Under the pieces are notes generated by a model. That model did no database searches, was not told where the DNA came from, and saw nothing but the letters and a program-made list of their open reading frames with translations. Below, one piece after another: positions 17,614 to 24,701 of a stretch of DNA of 64,000 bases (positions within the stretch are counted from its first letter, which is position 1; each line of letters starts with the position of its first letter). Location: assembly GCF_000230735.2 (NCBI RefSeq), contig NC_019962.1, forward strand, positions 2,728,001 through 2,792,000, given 5' to 3'. The stretch is from Natrinema pellirubrum DSM 15624 (lineage in GTDB: Archaea > Halobacteriota > Halobacteria > Halobacteriales > Natrialbaceae). Position numbers and translations under genes: made by a program.

Positions 17614-17972
17614 TGAGCCGAAAACCCGCCCGCTGGATGTGTACGCTTGATGAACGGATTCTCGAGCATCTTTCGGAGGATCCGTGGTCGACACCGCAGC
17701 ATATGTCTCAAGCTGTCAAACTCACTGCGTCACGTGGGCGGGTCGAGGAGCGATGTCTAATGCTTTCTCAGGTCGGACTAGTTGCTCCGATCTTCGAGGA
17801 TAGCAACATGTACGAAATCACCTGCGAAGGACAGAGGTACCTCGATGGCGAGTTTGATGTTGAGAATCGGCCGGTGCCATCGCCTCGAGCGCTCCAAAAT
17901 AAGGATTCTCACAACCCTCCCATAACCGTCAAAATCACGCCAAGAGTGTCCTTTGGGCGTGAGTTCAAATGA
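17613..17972 (+). CDS. Second PhiH1 repressor-like winged-helix protein
   Basis: A 119-aa diverged paralogue of the preceding gene. The shared frame is ARWMCTLDERILEHLSEDPW, a winged helix (GRVEERCLMLSQVGLVAPIFEDSNMYEIT) and GQRYLDGEFDVEN, followed by a basic unstructured tail of about 30 residues. It starts inside the stop of the upstream gene. It is convergent with the low-GC operon, whose last stop lies 29 bp away. Confidence 0.7.
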   Translation: MSRKPARWMCTLDERILEHLSEDPWSTPQHMSQAVKLTASRGRVEERCLMLSQVGLVAPIFEDSNMYEITCEGQRYLDGEFDVENRPVPSPRALQNKDSHNPPITVKITPRVSFGREFK

Positions 17973-18000
17973 CGCTATTCTATGAGGTAATGAGAATTAG

Positions 18001-19197
18001 TCAGTCTACATAGTCGACTATCTCCCAATCAAACCTCCATTCGAGTATGAACACGGAAAGAGAGAATAACCCAACAAAGAGAAGAACTCCAATGGTCACC
18101 AACAGGAGTATGAATCCGACGGTGGGATCGATGAAATCGAGCCCCAAATCATCTACCAGATAGTTCAAGAGTTCATCAGTATTCCCGAATAGGGATAGGA
18201 TTCCAGTTAATGCTGCTACAGCGCTAAACCAACTAGACATTTTACTAAGTGAGTTGATTGTACTGTCTAAGTCTGCTCTTGAGTCAGATAGTCGATTTAC
18301 CTCATCAATCAAATGACTAAGTTCTGGGGATTCTTCTGCATCAGTCAACTTTCCGCCCGAAAATCGATGTATATGTAGGTCATTAACCAGGTCACACTCG
18401 CAAAGAACAACTTTTTCGTCGTCAGATCTAATTCCTGCGGTTAGCCCACGTTCGGAGACAGGTATTCTATGACGGTTTGCTTCTCTCACAGACGATCCAA
18501 TATTTGACTGTGGATCATATCCGATTTTATTAAGGTATTCCTGAATAGATGATATAATAACTGACTTTTTCGTACTTATCTGATCCACATTCAGTAAACG
18601 GTTTCCAGATGTGCCAAAAAAGTCGTCTAATTTTTCGTCGGCAGATGATTCAAACCGATCTTCTAATGGCTCAGTCCAAGCAAATATCCTCTCCGATTCA
18701 GATAACCCCTCGAGGATATCTGGATGCAAAAAACCAATACCAAACTCGGGTGCCTCATCAGAAAAAGTATATTCAGAAGCTTGTCGCTCCGTTGTAAAGA
18801 GAAGAAAATCAACCTTAACAGAGTCGACTTCACACTCTAATACTAAGATTCCTGACGGTCTTTTTTCCACATCACCTACACCAAAAGAGGTGTTTTCCTT
18901 AAACCACTCTGCCCACTCCTGTTTTACAAACTGCTCTATCTCGAGAGTCCATTCTTCAATTGTTTCTTTTCCCGCATTGTGAGTACAATACGATGGACGG
19001 TCCTCACAGATGTCACAAATATCCACCTCGCTCACAGAAAAGAATCTCTTTGAGCGATCAACAACATCAGGAGGATATCCAAAAGAATCTGCGGACTTCT
19101 TTAGTCTCTTTCTTTCAACTTTGATTTCAAATGGGTTTGGATGAGGCTCATGAAAGTAGCAATCCTGAAGAAAAGCTGCACGTTCAGGCAAGCTCAT
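18001..19197 (-). CDS. Unrecognised protein with two C-terminal membrane helices
   Basis: A 398-aa product, last gene of the AT-rich operon. The soluble part (residues 1-290) contains a Cys cluster C-x2-C-x6-C (DICDICEDRPSYC, near residue 60-70) that could bind metal. A predicted coiled coil (about 291-320) follows, then two hydrophobic helices (about 322-338 and 360-386) with a short charged end. No known family is recognised. ATG 19197 is preferred over 19251, reducing overlap with the previous gene to 14 bp. The architecture, a sensor-like soluble part plus terminal membrane helices, resembles effectors of defence operons, but this is inference. Confidence 0.6.
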   Translation of the reverse strand: MSLPERAAFLQDCYFHEPHPNPFEIKVERKRLKKSADSFGYPPDVVDRSKRFFSVSEVDICDICEDRPSYCTHNAGKETIEEWTLEIEQFVKQEWAEWFKENTSFGVGDVEKRPSGILVLECEVDSVKVDFLLFTTERQASEYTFSDEAPEFGIGFLHPDILEGLSESERIFAWTEPLEDRFESSADEKLDDFFGTSGNRLLNVDQISTKKSVIISSIQEYLNKIGYDPQSNIGSSVREANRHRIPVSERGLTAGIRSDDEKVVLCECDLVNDLHIHRFSGGKLTDAEESPELSHLIDEVNRLSDSRADLDSTINSLSKMSSWFSAVAALTGILSLFGNTDELLNYLVDDLGLDFIDPTVGFILLLVTIGVLLFVGLFSLSVFILEWRFDWEIVDYVD

Positions 19198-20044
19198 ACT
19201 TTTCCCGAATATGATCAATGAGTGAGAGTGGTTTTGCCCAAGACTCGACATCTGAACTCCGATTTGATGGCAAGTCTTTTCGGATAGATAGAATATAATT
19301 CAGGTGGTTTGCTAAATCTCCCTGATTGATTGTTTGTATATCTAATACATGGTCCGCATAAAGTTCGAAAAACCTATCAACGGTATACTTGTCCTCTGAA
19401 TAATTATCAAATTCAGTTCTCTTGATTTCATGTACGCCATCTATGTCGTCTGTATCTGGAACACCAGAATCAATAATCCCAACACCCAAGTTCGCAAATA
19501 TATTCATATATAATTCCAATTCTGTCTCAGAGTAATTGTTATAGTCGAAATATTCATTGATCGAGTCCTCAAAAGATTGTTTAAATTTAGAGGCGATTCT
19601 TCTACGTCTAGATCTAGATGTTGTCCGGTATTCATCTTCTAAGAACAAATCTATTAATTCGTCTATTGTTGATAGATAGTCTCGATATCTCTTTATTTTA
19701 TCTATATCATCAACAATCTCATCGAATAGGTTTGGCTCGACTGGTTGGGTCGAGGTGATGTGACCATCTTCGTAGACCCTTAGTTGAACATTTCGTTCAC
19801 CTTCGAACGGATCTTCTGGATAGCTCACATAAAACCAAATTTTTCTTAGGTCACCTCTGTCATGTGAATCTTCTACAAGTTGGTGGCCCATCGTATCTCC
19901 ACTGGGGTCACCACTATAGTTTGCTCTTCGAAGATCACTATAGAACTTATACCCCATATCGCTAACCTTCCCATCCCTTTCTAGTGCTAATAGCAGGAGT
20001 TCTGTCCCATTTAATTCAATTCGCGGAATACTTCCGGAGTTCAT
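19184..20044 (-). CDS. Unrecognised soluble protein of AT-rich operon
   Basis: A 286-aa soluble protein with no motif I recognise. The N-terminal third is mixed alpha/beta (YKFYSDLRRANY, IWFYVSYPEDPFEGERNVQLRVYEDG). The middle is strongly helical with an Arg-rich stretch (TSRSRRRRIASKF, about residues 142-154) and the C-terminal half is helical and acidic. It starts within the stop of the upstream gene (4-bp ATGA overlap) and overlaps the downstream gene by 14 bp, so translation is coupled. AT-rich codon use contrasts with the flanking core genes. Confidence 0.55.
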   Translation of the reverse strand: MNSGSIPRIELNGTELLLLALERDGKVSDMGYKFYSDLRRANYSGDPSGDTMGHQLVEDSHDRGDLRKIWFYVSYPEDPFEGERNVQLRVYEDGHITSTQPVEPNLFDEIVDDIDKIKRYRDYLSTIDELIDLFLEDEYRTTSRSRRRRIASKFKQSFEDSINEYFDYNNYSETELELYMNIFANLGVGIIDSGVPDTDDIDGVHEIKRTEFDNYSEDKYTVDRFFELYADHVLDIQTINQGDLANHLNYILSIRKDLPSNRSSDVESWAKPLSLIDHIREKYELA

Positions 20045-20721
20045 TGTTCTGTTTTCCGTCCAAGTGCACCAATTATTTCTACGATATCTGTTTGATCGCC
20101 TTCACGAATTCCCGATTGATTGGAAACCGCAATAAGCCCCTTGTCGATATAAATCCTGGCCTCAATTTTGTATGTTGCTGGTGCCCTTATTTCATATCCC
20201 TCTCCCCTGTACTCCTCGACTTCATTACCGTCTTTGTAAATAACAACAGGCAAGTCATCAGTAGGGTTTATTTTTTCTTCCTTCTCGATGGTTTGGAAAG
20301 ATACGTCTATTGTATTCTCAGCCTCATTTACTTCATTCAGAACCAAGGGCAAATCCCGTCGGTGACTGAATTCGGATTGGAGGTCCTTTCCCTCCCTTGT
20401 TGCTAAATTCTCAGTTAGTGTGTTCCTATTCAACGTACCGCCACTATTCTCAAATAGCTGAATATTAAACTTATCGCCTTTCTTCCCATATTCGGAAAAT
20501 AGATAGTCAATATATTCTTCATAATTCCCTGTACTACACACTTCCTTAACCAAGTCGAGATGCTGTGTTTTATTTATATTGTCTGAATGACTCACCCCAA
20601 TATCTTCGAACATTTCCCGAATTTTCGGGTCATTTGGATCAATAACATCCTGAACGATTCTATCTCTCTTTTCTGGTGTAGAATATTCATCTTCCCGGAG
20701 AAAGAAAGCGTCAGTCGTCAT
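20041..20721 (-). CDS. Unrecognised soluble protein of AT-rich operon
   Basis: A 226-aa protein. The N-terminal half is helical and charged; the C-terminal 90 residues (from LPLVLNEVNEAENTIDVSF to VEIIGALGRKTEQ) look like a beta-rich domain. No homologue is recognised. It overlaps the histone-fold gene upstream by 11 bp and the next gene by 4 bp. Composition is AT-rich and less acidic than the core proteome, consistent with recent acquisition. Confidence 0.55.
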   Translation of the reverse strand: MTTDAFFLREDEYSTPEKRDRIVQDVIDPNDPKIREMFEDIGVSHSDNINKTQHLDLVKEVCSTGNYEEYIDYLFSEYGKKGDKFNIQLFENSGGTLNRNTLTENLATREGKDLQSEFSHRRDLPLVLNEVNEAENTIDVSFQTIEKEEKINPTDDLPVVIYKDGNEVEEYRGEGYEIRAPATYKIEARIYIDKGLIAVSNQSGIREGDQTDIVEIIGALGRKTEQ

Positions 20722-21127
20722 TATCTTTGTTTGCGAAAACAGGAGACTTTTCAGCTAATTTATCCATCTCTCGTGCTTTCTCACGCATTTCATCTGCAGA
20801 TTCTTTCAATAGATCATGCGGCTCTCTGAGTTCATCATAAGCATCTTGGACATCATCCTTTGTAACTTGGCTTCGGCCATCATCACGAGTCTGTTTGCTC
20901 GCTTGTATCCAGAGCTGTATAGCAAGAAATTCCAACTGGTCCTTTAGTAATTCTACACCATCTTTCGTTGTTTGGCAATCTGTTTCATCTTTCAACATTT
21001 CTCTTAAAGGATTAAACTTTATTGGGTCATATTCATCCGACACATCCTCAGACATTACCCGAAGAACATTGTGTACAACATTTATATTTTTCGTCTGAGA
21101 CGAATTTGGTGGTATTACATACATCAA
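20711..21127 (-). CDS. Histone-fold-like protein with helical tail
   Basis: A 138-aa protein that starts the AT-rich operon. Residues about 39-100 read like an archaeal histone fold: helix 1 NPLREMLKD, loop 1 around DCQTTKDG, a long helix 2 (about 55-81), loop 2 GRSQVTKDDV at 84-93 (compare the GRKTVKAEDI-type loop of archaeal histones) and helix 3. A 20-residue N-terminal extension and a charged helical tail (about 103-127) flank the fold. It is acidic overall, so it may pair with a partner or DNA only weakly. Assignment is by eye. ATG 21127 is followed at once by a second ATG codon. Confidence 0.55.
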   Translation of the reverse strand: MMYVIPPNSSQTKNINVVHNVLRVMSEDVSDEYDPIKFNPLREMLKDETDCQTTKDGVELLKDQLEFLAIQLWIQASKQTRDDGRSQVTKDDVQDAYDELREPHDLLKESADEMREKAREMDKLAEKSPVFANKDNDD

Positions 21128-21256
21128 ATTTTAGCTAAGTGATATGTATGACAGCACCATGCTCAACTCGAGTAGGTTACCCCGAGTAGGGCGTAGATTG
21201 TGAACATCGAGGAGAGATCAGTATAACCCCACTCTCGCCGTGATTCCATTCGATAG

Positions 21257-21919
21257 TCAGTGAACGTGGTTCGTTTCGGTCGTTGTTGCCGGTGGCTGCA
21301 CGACTTCGATCCTACTTGAGACATCATCTTCGAGGTAATTTACCTTCCCCCGCTCCCGTCGAATCGCCTCTGGCGAGAATTCACCGAGGTAGTGCCGCCG
21401 GAACGTTTCCCAATCTTCCCAGCCGCCCCAGTCCATCACAACTGACGGTAGGACACCCTGCTCGAGTAGATTCGTCCCCCAGGTCCGCCGCAGGTCGTGG
21501 ACATCGAGAAACGACCAGCCGCGATCGCCGCTCTCGGCGTGGAGTCGTTCGGCAGCTCGCTGCACCCAGCGGTAGACTGTCTTGGCGGTCACGTCGACGA
21601 CCGGTTCGTCCGGTGCGATCCCGGCGGCGTCGGTGTGGGCGTCGATATACGTCGCCAGTTGGTCAGGGACCGGTGGCTCACGGTAGTGTTCCTGTTTCGC
21701 GACATCCTCCCAGACGCGCAGGTGCGTCCCGGTCGGCGTCTCGACGACATCGGCGGGCGTTATCTGGACGATCTCGCAGCGACGGAGTCCACATCGACCG
21801 GCGAGCAGGAACGCGATCATCTGGCGGTTGTCCTCCGCCTCGTCGATCACGGCCTGCAGTTCGTCTTCACTCAACCACACGCGCTTCCCTTCGCGTTGCG
21901 GGTAGGGCTTCAGTCTCAT
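21257..21919 (-). CDS. Tyrosine recombinase (small integrase)
   Basis: A 220-aa site-specific recombinase with a full catalytic set: Arg46 (GLRRCEI), Lys75 (VAKQEHYREPP), His141 and Arg144 (HDLRRTWGTNLL), Trp167 or Trp164 in MDWGGWEDW at the second-His position, and Tyr177 (FRRHYLGEF). It lacks a separate N-terminal core-binding domain, so it is shorter than phage integrases and similar in size to minimal archaeal recombinases. Located 130 bp upstream of the AT-rich operon on the same strand, it may mobilise it. Composition is GC-rich like the host. Confidence 0.88.
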   Translation of the reverse strand: MRLKPYPQREGKRVWLSEDELQAVIDEAEDNRQMIAFLLAGRCGLRRCEIVQITPADVVETPTGTHLRVWEDVAKQEHYREPPVPDQLATYIDAHTDAAGIAPDEPVVDVTAKTVYRWVQRAAERLHAESGDRGWSFLDVHDLRRTWGTNLLEQGVLPSVVMDWGGWEDWETFRRHYLGEFSPEAIRRERGKVNYLEDDVSSRIEVVQPPATTTETNHVH

Positions 21920-22067
21920 CGCTGTCCTCGATACTCAGTTTTAGCCCAACAAACCATGAAGAATAGGGTTATCAGTACGGGAATCGGACCCGGTCTCGGG
22001 GTAAATTGTCCTCGAAGACCGGCTTCGCGGACAGGGTAATCCGAAAGGCTAGCCTCTCGAAAAAGAG

Positions 22068-22211
22068 CTACTCGTCGGCCAGCGCGTCGTAGATATCGCG
22101 GTGCCGATCCATATCTCGTTTGACGATGAACCGGAGCATCCGCTCACGAACTTCGTCAGGATCCATGTCCGTGAGTTCGTCGGCGTCCGGTTGGTCTGGT
22201 TGACTCGCCAT
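22068..22211 (-). CDS. 47-aa acidic mini-protein behind Doc toxin gene
   Basis: A short frame starting MASQPDQPDADEL and ending YDALADE. It begins one base after the doc stop codon, so it is likely translated in the same transcript. Composition is acidic at the start, with a central DEVRERMLRFIVKRDMDRHRDIYDAL helix. No homologue is recognised. It could be an accessory of the toxin-antitoxin unit. Confidence 0.5.
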   Translation of the reverse strand: MASQPDQPDADELTDMDPDEVRERMLRFIVKRDMDRHRDIYDALADE

Positions 22212-22212
22212 C

Positions 22213-22689
22213 TTATCCCTCGTTTTGATCGCTACCGGGATAGTCGTTTCGTGCCCGTTCCTCGAGATCGAAGAAACTGAGAACCGCGACCTGTACGTCT
22301 GGATCGATCGGAGCCGCCGTCTCTTCGAACTGCTCGATAGCGGCTTGCTGGTCGACTTCGCTCTCGTCCGTTGCGAGTTGCTTCAGGAGGGTCCGAATCT
22401 CGTTTCCGTAGTCAAAGTCGAACCCGTTGAGGGCGTAGAAGGCGACCGTCGACGAAAGTGCGGTCCGCTTGTTGCCGTCGACGAACGGATGGTTTGCCGT
22501 CAACAGCCGCATGAGGTGAAATGCCTTTTCGTGGATCGTCTCAGGCTTCTGGCCGAACGCGCCGGCTTCGATAAAGCCGGTCGCGTATCCGATGTCCGAT
22601 CGGTGTTGCACACCCGGATCCGTCTCCGGATCGTCCTCGACGATCAGTTCGTGAATCGTCAGTACGTCGTCGACGCTCAGATATCTCAT
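22213..22689 (-). CDS. doc: Doc-type toxin (Fic/DOC superfamily)
   Basis: A 158-aa Doc-family toxin. The Fic-fold motif is HPFVDGNKRT at residues 67-76, with Lys in place of the second Gly as in true Doc kinases, which phosphorylate elongation factor EF-Tu in bacteria (established for phage P1 Doc). The N-terminal MRYLSVDDVLTIHELIV is typical. It lies 4 bp after the AbrB-like antitoxin gene. The archaeal target is unknown. Confidence 0.88.
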   Translation of the reverse strand: MRYLSVDDVLTIHELIVEDDPETDPGVQHRSDIGYATGFIEAGAFGQKPETIHEKAFHLMRLLTANHPFVDGNKRTALSSTVAFYALNGFDFDYGNEIRTLLKQLATDESEVDQQAAIEQFEETAAPIDPDVQVAVLSFFDLEERARNDYPGSDQNEG

Positions 22690-22693
22690 CGCA

Positions 22694-22891
22694 TCATGCC
22701 TCTGCGTTCGGGTAGTCGTTCGGATCGATCACTGATACCTCCCACGTCCCGGTATCGGTCCGCGTCACCCGCACCGGCTGATCTTTCACGTTCCCGTCCT
22801 CGTCTACCAATCCGAGCGCCCGAAGTTCGCCCTTCGGGAGTACAACACCGCCCGACGTACGACCAACTTGTGTCAACTGGTGGATCGGCAT
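22694..22891 (-). CDS. AbrB-like antitoxin
   Basis: A 65-aa protein with a swapped-hairpin AbrB-like look (VGRTSGGVVLPKGELRALGL) and a short acidic end (IDPNDYPNAEA). It directly precedes doc, the usual order in type II toxin-antitoxin operons: antitoxin first, serving as neutraliser and autorepressor. Start ATG 22891 sits 29 bp from a GTTTAAAC promoter-like palindrome. Confidence 0.75.
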   Translation of the reverse strand: MPIHQLTQVGRTSGGVVLPKGELRALGLVDEDGNVKDQPVRVTRTDTGTWEVSVIDPNDYPNAEA

Positions 22892-22919
22892 GGCTACGTT
22901 CCTAACTGGTCCTGAAACT

Positions 22920-22927
22920 GTTTAAAC
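22920..22927 (-). promoter_or_regulatory. TATA-like palindrome of the toxin-antitoxin operon
   Basis: GTTTAAAC is centred about 32 bp upstream of ATG 22891. It is self-complementary and may serve as both TATA box and operator. Confidence 0.4.
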
Positions 22928-23079
22928 ATTGGTCTCAGCAGTACAAGACTATGATATTCCCGACCGCTATCACTCGCTCGAGAGTCCCATCTGAGCATGG
23001 GTCAGACAACCCGCCACCGACTGACGAGAAGCCTATCGACGAGGTCTATCACGACCGAAATCTCCTCGCGATCGCCGAG

Positions 23080-24237
23080 TTAGTGATCCGGCCGTCGCTC
23101 GAGGATGTCGAAGATATCGATCGCTTTGTACTCCTGATTCCGCTGTTTGCCAGTCGTCTCGACGAGGACTCCGTCGGATACTAACTCCTCGATGGCGTTG
23201 TACGCGGTCTGTCGACTGACATCGTACTCGTCTTGGACATCGTTGGGGGTGAAGTACGGCATGTCGAAGACGCCCCGCGCAAGGCGATGGCTCGTTTTCT
23301 GGTGCGGATACCGTTGCTCGTAGTCGCGCCGAAGTTCTATCAGCCGCTGTGTCCGCTCGTACGAGTCCCGTGCCTGCACCTCGATCCCTTCGATGAAGAA
23401 CGCGATCCAGTCGCGCCAGTCCCCGGTTTCGCTCACAGCGCGCATCTTCTCGACGTATTCCTGCTTGTTGCGATTGAAGTAGGCGCTCGGATAGAGATAC
23501 GGCTCGCTCAGATAGCCCGCAGCGCAGAGCTGTAGGACGATGAGAATGCGGCCGAGTCGGCCGTTCCCGTCCTCACAGGGGTGAATCGTCTCGAACTGGT
23601 AATGCGTAATCGCGAGATCGACGAGCGGGTGATATTGGCCGCCCATCTGGATGTACGTCTCTAGCGAGTCCATCAGCTCGGACACCGATCCGTGCGGCGG
23701 GGGAACGAACGGCGGTTGACTGGCGTACGGAGAGGGAAGGTGGACATCGGTCGTCCGCCAGTCTCCGACGACCTCACCCTCGTTCCGGACGTTTTCGAGG
23801 AGCAACTCGTGGAGCGACTGGAGGAGATCGAGCGTTATCGACTCGCCCTGTTTGATCGCGTTGAATCCCTTCTGAAGGGCACGTTCGGCGTTCAGAACCT
23901 CCTGCAAGTCCCGACTCACGTCGACGGTCTCGTCTCCGCTGGTCCGCGTGTGATGGGCGTATACCTCGTCCACGTCGACATCGGCCCCTTCTATTTCGGC
24001 GGTCTCGACGGCCTCGAGGCGGACGAGTGACGTGTAGAGAACCGGCGAGAAATCGACGGTTGGACTGATCCCGTCGATCCGGCCGAGTTGAAAGGACGCG
24101 TCGGCGATACGCTCCGTGAGTTCGTCGTCGATATCGATCCCCCTCGAGAGGGGGAGCTTGTCCGGAACGTAGTATGGATGTGGATGAGACTCGAGATAGT
24201 GGCCAGGAGCCTCTTCCGGAAGTTCTCGAGTCCGCAT
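23080..24237 (-). CDS. Fic family protein with inhibitory motif and winged helix
   Basis: A 385-aa Fic protein that would transfer AMP or a similar group to proteins. The N-terminal inhibitory helix motif TAEIEG is at residues 79-84. The Fic motif HPCEDGNGRLGR is at 219-230, with Cys in place of the usual Phe but all catalytic residues (His, Glu/Asp, Asn, Arg) kept. The C-terminal 70 residues form a winged helix (TPNDVQDEYDVSRQTAYNAIEELVSDGVLVE). It is a self-regulated, stand-alone class; the target is unknown. Confidence 0.85.
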   Translation of the reverse strand: MRTRELPEEAPGHYLESHPHPYYVPDKLPLSRGIDIDDELTERIADASFQLGRIDGISPTVDFSPVLYTSLVRLEAVETAEIEGADVDVDEVYAHHTRTSGDETVDVSRDLQEVLNAERALQKGFNAIKQGESITLDLLQSLHELLLENVRNEGEVVGDWRTTDVHLPSPYASQPPFVPPPHGSVSELMDSLETYIQMGGQYHPLVDLAITHYQFETIHPCEDGNGRLGRILIVLQLCAAGYLSEPYLYPSAYFNRNKQEYVEKMRAVSETGDWRDWIAFFIEGIEVQARDSYERTQRLIELRRDYEQRYPHQKTSHRLARGVFDMPYFTPNDVQDEYDVSRQTAYNAIEELVSDGVLVETTGKQRNQEYKAIDIFDILERRPDH

Positions 24238-24428
24238 TTGACTAGACCACGAACTCCGGCGTGTTAATCATACCGCTTTTAAACCGATTTGATTACTCGT
24301 GTCTGAGGCGGCCCCACTCAAAATACGAGACGGGAGGTTTGGAGAACGGGCCCCTCGTGACAGCGGTTGACTGCGGATTACCGCGGACCGCCACCATCTA
24401 CGTCGGCTAACTGCGGACCTGACGCGCT

Positions 24429-24435
24429 CTTATAT
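24429..24435 (+). promoter_or_regulatory. TATA box of 59-aa gene
   Basis: CTTATAT lies 26-32 bp upstream of ATG 24461, the classical distance for a leaderless transcript. The 190 bp before it, back to the Fic gene start, hold no gene. Confidence 0.45.
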
Positions 24436-24460
24436 CCGAATTCGGCCGGTCGACCGGCGC

Positions 24461-24640
24461 ATGGCGATGAATTTCGATCCGGCTACGCAGGCCCTGACTG
24501 ACAGCGACGTGTGGACGGACGAGAACCACCGGCACGAGCGACGCAGCGCCCTCGATCGAGGGGAAGACACCACGGATCGAAGCGCCGACGAAGTGAAGCG
24601 TGAGAACCACGCTGACGAGCGCTCGTCGCGGTGCCAGTAG
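24461..24640 (+). CDS. 59-aa hydrophilic mini-protein
   Basis: A short frame beginning MAMNFDPATQALTDSD and ending ADERSSRCQ. It is hydrophilic and charged, with no hydrophobic segment. Support comes from the well-placed TATA box and haloarchaeal acidic composition; no homologue is recognised. It is convergent with the methylase gene, 61 bp away. Confidence 0.4.
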   Translation: MAMNFDPATQALTDSDVWTDENHRHERRSALDRGEDTTDRSADEVKRENHADERSSRCQ

Positions 24641-24701
24641 CGGGCAGTCGCTCGAGAGTTTTTGAACAACGAAACCGTCTACGGGCCGTCGCCAACCGCG
24701 C

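Noticed and set aside
21920-22067. Right attachment site of the tRNA-Ala island
   Set aside because: I looked for a copy of the tRNA-Ala 3' end here and up to 24.7 kb and found none, so the island's right border stays undefined.
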